A DNA stretch of 64,000 nt. It comes from CAZEHS01 sp964649745 (GTDB taxonomy: Bacteria > Bacillota > Clostridia > Peptostreptococcales > Acidaminobacteraceae). The stretch covers positions 101,463 through 165,462 of the forward strand of contig CAZYQI010000003.1 in NCBI GenBank assembly GCA_964649745.1. The letters are read 5' to 3'. The position numbers and the translations under genes are program-made. Of the stretch, positions 42,201 through 50,072 are shown piece by piece; within the stretch, counting starts at the first letter, position 1; each line of letters starts with the position of its first letter. The notes beneath the pieces were generated by a model. It saw only the letters and a list, made by a program, of their open reading frames with translations, was not told where the DNA came from and made no database searches.

Positions 42201-42607
42201 TTACCCACTACCCTGGCAGCCGCCTTGGCTTTCATCCCTTCCCGGTTTACAATTACCCGCTCATGGGTACCTGTACCGATCAGGCCCATCTCGTCGTATG
42301 CCTCCATATCCATATGAATATGGTTGCCAACAACTTCACGGATGGTCACCTTCAGACTCACTGTGTTTCCAATAGGAGATGGGTGCAGGTGTGTCACAGA
42401 TACCTTGAGTCCCGCCGAGGTATATTCGTGCTGAAGACGATTATCTACAAGTTTTGATGCCGCTTCGATCATCAATGCCACCAGACTGGGCGTTGCCAGC
42501 ATATTGTCCAGCTCCCCGCTCCCATAGGTCAGAGCAGCGTCATCGTCAGTAATGCGCTTTTGAATTGTTATGGTATCCCCCACATGGTATTCCGGTCTAA
42601 TAAACAT
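42197..42607 (-). CDS. hotdog-fold thioesterase (FlK-like)
   Basis: 136 aa, one hotdog domain. ATPSLVALMIEAASKLVDN forms the central helix, and VSVTHLHPSPIGNTVSLKV the following strands. The HERVIVNREGM end fits fluoroacetyl-CoA-thioesterase-like proteins, which hydrolyse short acyl-CoA esters. First of a tightly packed three-gene operon. The actual acyl substrate is unknown. Confidence 0.87.
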   Translation of the reverse strand: MFIRPEYHVGDTITIQKRITDDDAALTYGSGELDNMLATPSLVALMIEAASKLVDNRLQHEYTSAGLKVSVTHLHPSPIGNTVSLKVTIREVVGNHIHMDMEAYDEMGLIGTGTHERVIVNREGMKAKAAARVVGK

Positions 42608-42680
42608 GTCTGATCCCCCTCTGCACTAACTGTAATGGTTTTTACCCATTGTAATTCATTTCACGCATACACCCCTATCT

Positions 42681-44078
42681 CTACTTATCCAAGGGGATTA
42701 ACTTGTTTTTTCTCGTAGGAATGACGACCTTGACACGGGTTCCTTTGCCAAGTTCGCTGGTTACAGTGATATTGCCTCCGTGGCTTTCTGCAATCCGTCG
42801 GGCAATAGAGAGCCCCAAGCCGGTTCCTCCCATTTCTTTTGATCGAGACTTTTCCGAACGATAGAAACGGTCGAATATTCTGGGAAGATCCTCTGCAGCG
42901 ATACCGATTCCAGTATCACTTACTTCCACTATCGTTGAACGATTGTCCTGCTCTGCTTTTAAGGATATGATACCATCCTCCGGGGTGTACTTGATACAAT
43001 TATCCAGCAAAATTCTCAACAGCTGCTGAACGGCGGCCCGATCTGCATAGAGGTCATTGGTGGGGGTGCTTAGGATTTCGATTTGGCGGCCCGGAAATAT
43101 GACCTGAAAATCCCTTACGGTATCTTCTATAAGGGGGCGCAAGGAAAACAGCTCGAATTCCGGCAATGTTTGGGCGTTGTCTATCTGGGCCAAGGTGAGC
43201 AATTGCTCGAAAAGCCTTCGCATGTTTTCGGCTTCTGTGCTGATGGCCTCGATGGATTCGTCCAGGATGGCCGGATCCCTCTTCCCCCATCGCTCCAGCA
43301 TCCGTGTATACCCCTGAATGACAGATATGGGTGTTCTAAGCTCATGGGACGCATCCGAAATAAACTGCCGCTGCTTTTCTACAGACCGCTCCAAGCGATC
43401 CACCATGCTGTTGATGGTCCGTGCAAGTTCCTTCAGCTCGTCATCCGGGCCAGAGGTATCAATGCGTTGGCTGAGGTCATTGATGGATATGTTACGGGCA
43501 GTTCGCGAAATAGCTTCAATGGGGCGCAGAGTACGCTTTGTAAGGTATATCCCGGAGAGGATTGAAATAATGATGCCGATAACATTGATTCCCAACAGGC
43601 TCTGGTACATCACCTCTACAAAATCCGTACTGGTTTCCATATTCAAGCCCAACTGCATGTATACTTCACGTTTACCGATCATGACCTTTTTATTGAGTAA
43701 TACATAGTTAACCCCTCTGTCCACCACCCTATGGGCGTCCAGATTTGTATTATACTGATCATCCAAGGGGGCCGGGCGATTCTGATACGTGATTTGACCG
43801 TCATCAATAATCCGTATGTTAAGATTGGGATTCAAATTTCCCTTTTCCAATAGCAACGGTCCAATGGAGCCGCCCCCCACCAGGTAAGATGCAATATCCT
43901 CATAGCTGCGGGTGAGCTCTGCCTTTGTGGTTTCAACAATCAGGTATTGGACAACCTTCAGGTTTATAAAACTCAAAAAAAAGATCAACAGCGACAGTAT
44001 GATGGCATACAGCGCTGTGAGCCTAAAGGTTATGGATATTCTTCGGTTGTCCAGAAAAGAGAGTTTGATCTTATTCAT
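42681..44078 (-). CDS. sensor histidine kinase (EnvZ/BaeS type)
   Basis: 465 aa. TM1 (about 19-41), an extracytoplasmic sensor (about 42-152), TM2 (about 158-178), HAMP (about 180-232), HisKA with the phosphoacceptor H245 in SHELRTPISV, and HATPase_c with LLDNCIKYT, DTGIGI and GGTGLGL. It signals to the OmpR-type regulator whose gene overlaps it by 8 bp upstream. Last gene of the five-gene glycolipid operon, so it may sense membrane lipid or envelope state. No strong terminator follows. Confidence 0.94.
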   Translation of the reverse strand: MNKIKLSFLDNRRISITFRLTALYAIILSLLIFFLSFINLKVVQYLIVETTKAELTRSYEDIASYLVGGGSIGPLLLEKGNLNPNLNIRIIDDGQITYQNRPAPLDDQYNTNLDAHRVVDRGVNYVLLNKKVMIGKREVYMQLGLNMETSTDFVEVMYQSLLGINVIGIIISILSGIYLTKRTLRPIEAISRTARNISINDLSQRIDTSGPDDELKELARTINSMVDRLERSVEKQRQFISDASHELRTPISVIQGYTRMLERWGKRDPAILDESIEAISTEAENMRRLFEQLLTLAQIDNAQTLPEFELFSLRPLIEDTVRDFQVIFPGRQIEILSTPTNDLYADRAAVQQLLRILLDNCIKYTPEDGIISLKAEQDNRSTIVEVSDTGIGIAAEDLPRIFDRFYRSEKSRSKEMGGTGLGLSIARRIAESHGGNITVTSELGKGTRVKVVIPTRKNKLIPLDK

Positions 44079-44757
44079 CTTTCAGTACATACCCCACGCC
44101 GCGGACTGTGTGAATGAGCTTCACGTTGAACCTGTCATCTACCTTGCTGCGAATATAGCGGATATATACATCCACCACATTGGTATCCCCCATGAAATCG
44201 TAACCCCACACCTCGTTGAGGACCTTCTCCCTAGAAAGCACCACGCCCTTGTTACGGATCAGAATTTCCAAAAGATCAAACTCTTTTTTTGTGAGTTCAA
44301 CCAGTTCGTTGTCGTATCTCACCTCATGCCGCTCAAAATCCATAACAAGAAGTCCTACGGAGATTTCCTGTGTTTCAGGAAAGGCCGCTTGTCGCTGATA
44401 CCGGCGAAGGGCGCTTCGTATCCGGGCCAATAGTTCCTCTATCTCAAAGGGCTTGGTCAGATAATCATCCGCACCGAAATCAAGACCCATGACCTTATCC
44501 ATGGTTTCGCCCTTGGCTGTCAGCATAATTACAGGCACGTCGGAGGTTTGCCTTATTCTCCGAAGCACCTCAATGCCACTGAGATCCGGCATCATAACGT
44601 CCAGAATAACCAGATCGAAGTCATCCTCTTTCATGGCAGACAGCCCATCCCGGCCGTTATAGCGAACCTGTACGTCATACCCTTCATATTTCAGCTCCAG
44701 CTCAATAAATCGAGCTATCCTGATTTCATCATCCACTACAAGGATGCGTTCTGCCAT
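44071..44757 (-). CDS. OmpR-family response regulator
   Basis: 228 aa. Receiver domain with the acidic pocket VVDDE, phosphoacceptor D53 in VILDVMMPD, K in MLTAKG, then a winged-helix output domain (about 130-228, with LLEILIRNKGVVLSREKVL). The ATG at 44757 has GGAGG six bases upstream; a further in-frame ATG at 44772 abuts the stop of the membrane protein gene. Partner of the kinase encoded next. Confidence 0.95.
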   Translation of the reverse strand: MAERILVVDDEIRIARFIELELKYEGYDVQVRYNGRDGLSAMKEDDFDLVILDVMMPDLSGIEVLRRIRQTSDVPVIMLTAKGETMDKVMGLDFGADDYLTKPFEIEELLARIRSALRRYQRQAAFPETQEISVGLLVMDFERHEVRYDNELVELTKKEFDLLEILIRNKGVVLSREKVLNEVWGYDFMGDTNVVDVYIRYIRSKVDDRFNVKLIHTVRGVGYVLKDE

Positions 44758-44772
44758 GACCGTCCTCCACAT

Positions 44773-45792
44773 TCACGGGTGCTTCCCCATCATTTCTTTC
44801 AGGCTGAAGCCCAATGTAATAAGACCGGTAACACACATGTTGAGATAATAACTGATGCCGCGCCAAAGCAAAACACCGCCAGCAATGGAATTCTGAGTGA
44901 ATATGGCGGAAAACAGCAAATAGAAGCCGTATTCAGAAGCCCCTGCAGAACCCGGCGTTGGAATGAATGCCACTGAAACGAATAAAAGTGCCTGAAGTGT
45001 AATGATGCTTAAATAACTGCTTCCGCTGAGCCCCAGTGCTTTGTATACGAACCACCCGATACTGAAATATGCCGTAAGCTGTACAAGGGTAAGCGCTGCA
45101 ACGGGAACAGCAAGCTGCTTCATCGCCATCATGTCCCGTATATGTTCGGTATAATCATCAATTTTCGCGTTCATCCAATTAACCCAGTAAAGGCACCGCC
45201 GGATGATCCGGAGCTTATTCAACCCGTGAAGCGTAGCGGAGGAGATTCCTTTAAGCACCGCCGGCCTGTAAATAAACATTAGTATCATAAAAAGGCTGCA
45301 GCAGTTGACAGCCACTCCGAAATAAACCAGCCGGCTGGTTAAGGGCAATGCACTGTGAAGAAACAATAGATTGAATGCTATCAGTACAAACGAATACAAA
45401 GTAACGCCAATCTGAAAAAAAAGGAACTTATTCACCAAAACCGCTGTACCTCTTTTAAGGGGAATCCCCTCTTCAACCATGGCATGAAGCTGCATAGGCT
45501 GGCCACCGCTGGAAAAAGGTGTAACCAGATTAAAATACTGCCCCACGGCAGCAGCCCTGAAAACGCTGAGCCAGGATACCCGTTGCAGGGAACCATGATT
45601 CAGCATCAGACGGAGCATCCAGACTTCCAACAGGATGTACACCCCAAGGGCCGCAATGCCCATGTATACAAATTGCATTTTCGCTGTTTTCAATACTTTA
45701 AGCAAGGTTCCCGGCTCGGTGGTATTGATCAGAACAAATGCTGTGAGAAGACATATGCACAGGAGTAACACGCCATTGATGATTTTTCTCAT
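44773..45792 (-). CDS. LPG-synthase-type integral membrane protein (UPF0104)
   Basis: 339 aa with about eight transmembrane helices, typical of the lysylphosphatidylglycerol synthase TM-region family. Conserved VGQYFNLVTPFSSGGQPMQL and FIPTPGSAGASEYGF segments are present. The aminoacyl-transfer (C-terminal) half of MprF is absent, so it is more likely a lipid translocase or accessory than a synthase. The ATG at 45792 avoids overlap; another at 45807 overlaps the upstream stop, and neither has a strong site. It lies between two glycolipid glycosyltransferases and a two-component system, suggesting a role in moving or shaping membrane glycolipids. Confidence 0.88.
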   Translation of the reverse strand: MRKIINGVLLLCICLLTAFVLINTTEPGTLLKVLKTAKMQFVYMGIAALGVYILLEVWMLRLMLNHGSLQRVSWLSVFRAAAVGQYFNLVTPFSSGGQPMQLHAMVEEGIPLKRGTAVLVNKFLFFQIGVTLYSFVLIAFNLLFLHSALPLTSRLVYFGVAVNCCSLFMILMFIYRPAVLKGISSATLHGLNKLRIIRRCLYWVNWMNAKIDDYTEHIRDMMAMKQLAVPVAALTLVQLTAYFSIGWFVYKALGLSGSSYLSIITLQALLFVSVAFIPTPGSAGASEYGFYLLFSAIFTQNSIAGGVLLWRGISYYLNMCVTGLITLGFSLKEMMGKHP

Positions 45793-45796
45793 ATAA

Positions 45797-46927
45797 TCAG
45801 CTCGCATTCGAATCCATGGGGGATTTTCCTGCCAACAGTCTTTCGATATGGGATGTCAGCTGTTTTTGATTAAGTGTGCGTTTAAGATTCCGTATATTAC
45901 GCCGATATGTCTGCATGGACCTAGGGTTTTTTATCAGCGCAATGATCCTTGCACTCAACTGGTCATCCTGTGGAATAAGCTCACCGATTCCTGATTCCTG
46001 AACAAAGGTCACATTGTGGTTTTCCTGCCCCACCAGGCTGTGCTGAACAAGTAGCGGAAGCTCCATTTGAATAGCTTCAAAAATAGTGGCTCCCCCAGCC
46101 TTTGAAATGATAAGATCCGACTTTGCCATGTACGCCGCCATGTCTTCAGTATAGCCCACAATTTCGATATTGTCCCATCGGTTCAGTTTCATGAGCTTGC
46201 TATGAAGGTGCTTCTGATTCCCGGTGATAATTACTGTATGGAGTTTTCTTATTTGGGCCAGTTCCTCCAGAAGGGTTTCATCCAGCTTCACGGATTCCAT
46301 GGCGTTTGCAAGGATAAGCAGGCGCATGTCATCTCTTTCGCCTTCCGGTTCTCCGCTTTTTGTACATTTGAATGCTTTTCGTACGGGAACGCCGGTTACA
46401 AGAATGGCATCCTTTTCAATCCCCTTTTCCTGGAGCCTGCTCCGAACGCTTTCGGAAGCAACCAGATAGAGATCCGTGTTTGGATAAATCCACTCCCAGT
46501 TGTCCACCACATCGGTTATGCAGGTAATAAGGCGCGTACCGGGATCTACCTGGTTTTGATAGGCTGAGGCAAAGGCAGCTCCAGTTGGAAACACAGAAAT
46601 AATGGTTCTGGGCCGCAACGGCTCCACATAATCCAAAAATTTCTCAAAGGTTAATCTGAACATGATATTATCCACAGGATTGAAGGGTGCTCTTGTACGA
46701 AGATCATACAGGCGGTTGTAAAGACCCGGTTGGCTTCGGGTAAGCAGATGGTAGGTTTCCGCGAAGGTTTCCTTCAGTTTCGGTGTCGTAATATCGAACA
46801 GATCCACGGAATGAACATAAAGCTGCGGGTTGCTGCTGCCAAGTTCTTCAATGATCGCCTGTGCCGCGCTGTTGTGTCCGTTCCCGAAAGGTGCCGTAAG
46901 AATCAGTACATCCACGCGCCGTTGCAT
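45797..46927 (-). CDS. MGDG-synthase-family glycosyltransferase (second paralogue)
   Basis: 376 aa, GT28-type. The N-terminal acceptor domain starts VLILTAPFGNGHNSAAQAI (lipid-binding GNGH loop). The C-terminal nucleotide-sugar domain contains the ISKAGGATIFEAI motif for the sugar nucleotide. Family members such as UgtP and plant MGD1 add glucose or galactose to diacylglycerol at the inner membrane face. It is clearly related to, but diverged from, the gene 16 bp upstream, so the two may act sequentially or differ in acceptor. Confidence 0.88.
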   Translation of the reverse strand: MQRRVDVLILTAPFGNGHNSAAQAIIEELGSSNPQLYVHSVDLFDITTPKLKETFAETYHLLTRSQPGLYNRLYDLRTRAPFNPVDNIMFRLTFEKFLDYVEPLRPRTIISVFPTGAAFASAYQNQVDPGTRLITCITDVVDNWEWIYPNTDLYLVASESVRSRLQEKGIEKDAILVTGVPVRKAFKCTKSGEPEGERDDMRLLILANAMESVKLDETLLEELAQIRKLHTVIITGNQKHLHSKLMKLNRWDNIEIVGYTEDMAAYMAKSDLIISKAGGATIFEAIQMELPLLVQHSLVGQENHNVTFVQESGIGELIPQDDQLSARIIALIKNPRSMQTYRRNIRNLKRTLNQKQLTSHIERLLAGKSPMDSNAS

Positions 46928-46943
46928 ACATTCACCTCATAAA

Positions 46944-48119
46944 TTATTGAATTCGCTCAAAAAAATTGAACCGATTTCCCGAAAGCACTGCCGGCCTTTT
47001 CTTTGTTGGAAAATCCTTCATCATCTGTTCGCCGAGATCCACAATTTTCTGTATTGAATAGTTTGAAGAGAGCTTTGTCATATTACGGCTCATTTCATGA
47101 TACAGATTGGGTTGATCCATCAACTGATTGATCTTTTGATTGATATCCTCTGCCCCGGTCGCCGCCAATGCCATGCCTGCATTTACAAGAAAGTCGGTGT
47201 TTTCTTGCTCCTGGCCCGGTATAGAGAACGGAATCAGCATCGGAGTGGACATATTTATGGCTTCCGACGACGTTAAACCGCCGGGCTTTGTAATAATGAC
47301 ATGACTCTTTTCCATCAAATCTGGAATATTGGTGGTGAAGCCCAACACTTCCATCCGCCCGCTCGCAATATACTCGGAAAAGCGTTCAGTAAGGCTGCTT
47401 TTAAGAATTTTATTGTTACCACAAACTACCGTCATATGGATATTACGCGGATTCTCCGCTACTGCTCTCACGACGTTCTTGATTGGCTTGAGTCCCATGC
47501 TGCCGCCCATGATAAGCAATTCAAATCGGTCGACGGCTTCCCGGGTACCGACTGGCACATCGGCGCGGTTGATAAAGTCCTGCTTCACAGGAATTCCATA
47601 TGCAAAAATTCTCTTTTCCGGTATGCCACGCTTGACCAGACTGTTTTTTGTGTATTCACTGGCTGTGATGTACGCATCTACATGAGAATCCACATAGGCA
47701 TAATGGGCTTTAAAATCGGTGACCACTTGAATATAGGGTTGTGTACAGCGACCTTTGGCCTTCATATTTCCCATAACCGGTACAGCAAAAGGGTGTGTCG
47801 CGATGATGAGATCTGGGTTCAGCCTATGGATGATCTTGTGAAGGCGTATTTCTGTTATTTTTAATACCCGGCGGGCTATAAGGCTGTTGAAATTTGCGGT
47901 ATCACACTGGCGGTAAAGGGTACCGTACATGCGTGGAAGACTGGAGGCCAGGATTCGATAGCCATCGGCCATAAGTACATCCATGGAACGATGAGTGGAT
48001 TTAAACATATCTACCCGATGGCATTCATAACCCTTTTTCGCGTATTCGTTTTCTATTGTTTTAGCGGCCTGGTTGTGTCCTTCCCCAGTGGATGCCGTCA
48101 AAATAAGCACTTTTTTCAT
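46944..48119 (-). CDS. MGDG-synthase-family glycosyltransferase (UgtP-like)
   Basis: 391 aa, GT28-type. The N-terminal half opens VLILTASTGEGHNQAAKTI and has IIATHPFAVPVM. The C-terminal half has LIMGGSMGLKP, VLGFT and ITKPGGLTSSEAI, the UDP-sugar-binding region. It probably transfers glucose from UDP-glucose to diacylglycerol, making membrane glycolipid and a lipoteichoic-acid anchor. AGGAGG precedes the ATG. First gene of the operon continuing through its paralogue, the membrane protein and the two-component system. Confidence 0.9.
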   Translation of the reverse strand: MKKVLILTASTGEGHNQAAKTIENEYAKKGYECHRVDMFKSTHRSMDVLMADGYRILASSLPRMYGTLYRQCDTANFNSLIARRVLKITEIRLHKIIHRLNPDLIIATHPFAVPVMGNMKAKGRCTQPYIQVVTDFKAHYAYVDSHVDAYITASEYTKNSLVKRGIPEKRIFAYGIPVKQDFINRADVPVGTREAVDRFELLIMGGSMGLKPIKNVVRAVAENPRNIHMTVVCGNNKILKSSLTERFSEYIASGRMEVLGFTTNIPDLMEKSHVIITKPGGLTSSEAINMSTPMLIPFSIPGQEQENTDFLVNAGMALAATGAEDINQKINQLMDQPNLYHEMSRNMTKLSSNYSIQKIVDLGEQMMKDFPTKKRPAVLSGNRFNFFERIQ

Positions 48120-48187
48120 GGTTAATCCTCCTGATTACACAGTAGCTAAGTTTTATTAGCTCCACATTTACTCCGGATTAGAATTGT

Positions 48188-48217
48188 ATTAGAAAATTTC
48201 GATTTATGATCAAACGA
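48188..48217 (-). promoter_or_regulatory. possible promoter of the glycolipid operon
   Basis: On the minus strand a TTGATC box is followed by AT-rich DNA with TAATAC at 16 bp or TACAAT at 19 bp. An AT-rich 5' region of about 70 bp then leads to the ribosome site. Moderate match only. Confidence 0.35.
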
Positions 48218-48330
48218 ATGATTGCGCGGCTTTCTAATTCACAGTGTATCATGAAGACTGTGAAAAGGTGTGGCATATTCCATTTCAGTTTTCTTAAGCT
48301 TTTGTGAATCGATGTTTTTTCCATCAAAAT

Positions 48331-48358
48331 TAAAGCCGCCCAGTTTATCCGGGCAGCC
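48331..48358 (-). terminator. terminator of the reactivase/phosphoglucomutase operon
   Basis: GCTGCCC (48357-48351) with GGGCGGC (48341-48335), one wobble, then TTTAATTTT on the minus strand, just beyond the phosphoglucomutase stop. Confidence 0.7.
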
Positions 48359-48365
48359 GATTACG

Positions 48366-50072
48366 TCATCCTATGTTTTTCCCAACCGCTTCCATCAGTG
48401 ATTTTAATCGCTCATCGGCGCTTGCGGCGCTGTCTGACCGGACACCGTAGTAGATTTTGATTTTGGGCTCTGTGCCGCTGGGCCGTACAGCAAACCAATC
48501 CCCACCGGGCAGCAGGTACTTCAGCACATTGGAGGGTGGAAGATTGACATTTTCTTTAATTCCGGAAGCAAATGTGAGCTTGGACCCTAACTGAACGTCT
48601 ACAACCGATTCAATTTCAAATCCATCGGCTTTCTTCAGGGGGGTCTCGCGGAGCGAAGCCATCATGGCATTCATCTTCTCCAGGCCCTCTTTCCCCTCCA
48701 TGGTGATGTTCTGTACGCCGTCACGGTAATAGCCGTGCTTACCGAACAGTTCCTCTAATACGTCCAGCATGGATTTTCCCTGCTGCTTATAATATTTTGC
48801 CATTTCGACCAGCATCATCACTGCGGATACGGCATCCTTATCCCGCACAAAGGTTTCAATCAGGTAACCATAGCTTTCCTCGTAACCCATGAGGTAGGTG
48901 TAGCTTCCATCTGTTTCAAATGCTTTGATCCGGTCTCCGATAAACTTAAATCCTGTGAGTGTTTCCATAACACCCACCCCATGGGACCTTGCCACCGCCG
49001 CGCCAAAATCCGATGTGACGATGGTTTTAATAATCACCGGATTCTTCGGCATGGAGGTTTTACTGCTTAGCATATATTCCAGCAAGAGGGCTCCGGTTTG
49101 GTTTCCGTTGAGAGGAATATAGTCTCCTTTTGAATCACGTACGACGATTCCAACCCGATCACTGTCCGGGTCCGTTGCAATTAAAAGTTCCGCGTCGTGA
49201 TTTTTCCCATACTTCATGGCCAGATCAAAGGCCTTCAGTTCTTCGGGGTTCGGTTTAGGAGCGGTGGTGAAATCCGGGTCCGGTATCATCTGTTCGTCCA
49301 CAAGGATGAGGTCGCAAACTCCCAGCTCCTTCAATACTGTGGTAACAGAGTATCCCCCTGTTCCATGAAGCGGCGTGTACACAATCCCCATGGGCTGTGA
49401 GTACACCTCCGGCCTTATGGCCAGAGCCTTCACCCGGTCGAAATAGAGTCGGTCCATGTCTTTTCCAATCCATTTCAGAAGCCCTTTCGCGTTTGCTTCC
49501 TCCTCGCTTAAATGCCTGATTTCCTCAAAGGATACCACCGCATTCACAGATGCCACCACTTGGTCCGCTTTTTCGGGCATCAGCTGGGCGCCATCGGAGC
49601 CGTAGACCTTGTATCCGTTGTACGCCGGAGGATTATGGCTGGCGGTGATTACCACTCCGCCGGAAGCCTTCAGCTCCCGAACGGCAAAGGACAATTCAGG
49701 GGTCGTCCGAAGAGAATCGAAGATATACGCCCTTATCCCATTTCCTCCCATGACAAGGGCGGTTTCCAAGGCAAATTCCGCTGAAAAACGCCGGTTGTCG
49801 TAGGCAATAACCACTGTCATTTCTTCTTGCTTTTCATGTGTAAGCAGATAATTTGCAAACCCTTGGGAGGCCTTTTGCACAATGTAGCGGTTCATTCGAT
49901 TTCGGCCCGCTCCGATAATTCCCCGCATTCCGGCGGTTCCAAATTCCAGATCCCTGTAGAATCGATCCTCCAGCTCGGCATCGTTCCCTTCAAGAGAGGC
50001 CAGCTCGTCTCTGAAACCCTGATCGAAATAAGTATTGTTCAGCCACTGCTGATAAATCTTCATGGTATCCAT
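48366..50072 (-). CDS. pgcA: phosphoglucomutase / phosphomannomutase family enzyme
   Basis: 568 aa, alpha-D-phosphohexomutase fold. The catalytic phosphoserine is S145 in TASHNPPAYNGYKVYG, the metal loop is DPDSDRVG, the sugar-binding loop GYEESYGYL, and the C-terminal phosphate-binding loop RPSGTEPKIKIY. Length fits the PgcA-type glucose-6-phosphate/glucose-1-phosphate mutases of Firmicutes. The product glucose-1-phosphate feeds UDP-glucose, the donor for the neighbouring glycolipid transferases. Its ATG overlaps the stop of the reactivase gene by one base (TAATG). Confidence 0.93.
   Translation of the reverse strand: MDTMKIYQQWLNNTYFDQGFRDELASLEGNDAELEDRFYRDLEFGTAGMRGIIGAGRNRMNRYIVQKASQGFANYLLTHEKQEEMTVVIAYDNRRFSAEFALETALVMGGNGIRAYIFDSLRTTPELSFAVRELKASGGVVITASHNPPAYNGYKVYGSDGAQLMPEKADQVVASVNAVVSFEEIRHLSEEEANAKGLLKWIGKDMDRLYFDRVKALAIRPEVYSQPMGIVYTPLHGTGGYSVTTVLKELGVCDLILVDEQMIPDPDFTTAPKPNPEELKAFDLAMKYGKNHDAELLIATDPDSDRVGIVVRDSKGDYIPLNGNQTGALLLEYMLSSKTSMPKNPVIIKTIVTSDFGAAVARSHGVGVMETLTGFKFIGDRIKAFETDGSYTYLMGYEESYGYLIETFVRDKDAVSAVMMLVEMAKYYKQQGKSMLDVLEELFGKHGYYRDGVQNITMEGKEGLEKMNAMMASLRETPLKKADGFEIESVVDVQLGSKLTFASGIKENVNLPPSNVLKYLLPGGDWFAVRPSGTEPKIKIYYGVRSDSAASADERLKSLMEAVGKNIG

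Noticed and set aside
44773..45792. Full MprF lysylphosphatidylglycerol synthase
   Set aside because: Only the membrane part is present; the C-terminal aminoacyl transferase domain is missing.
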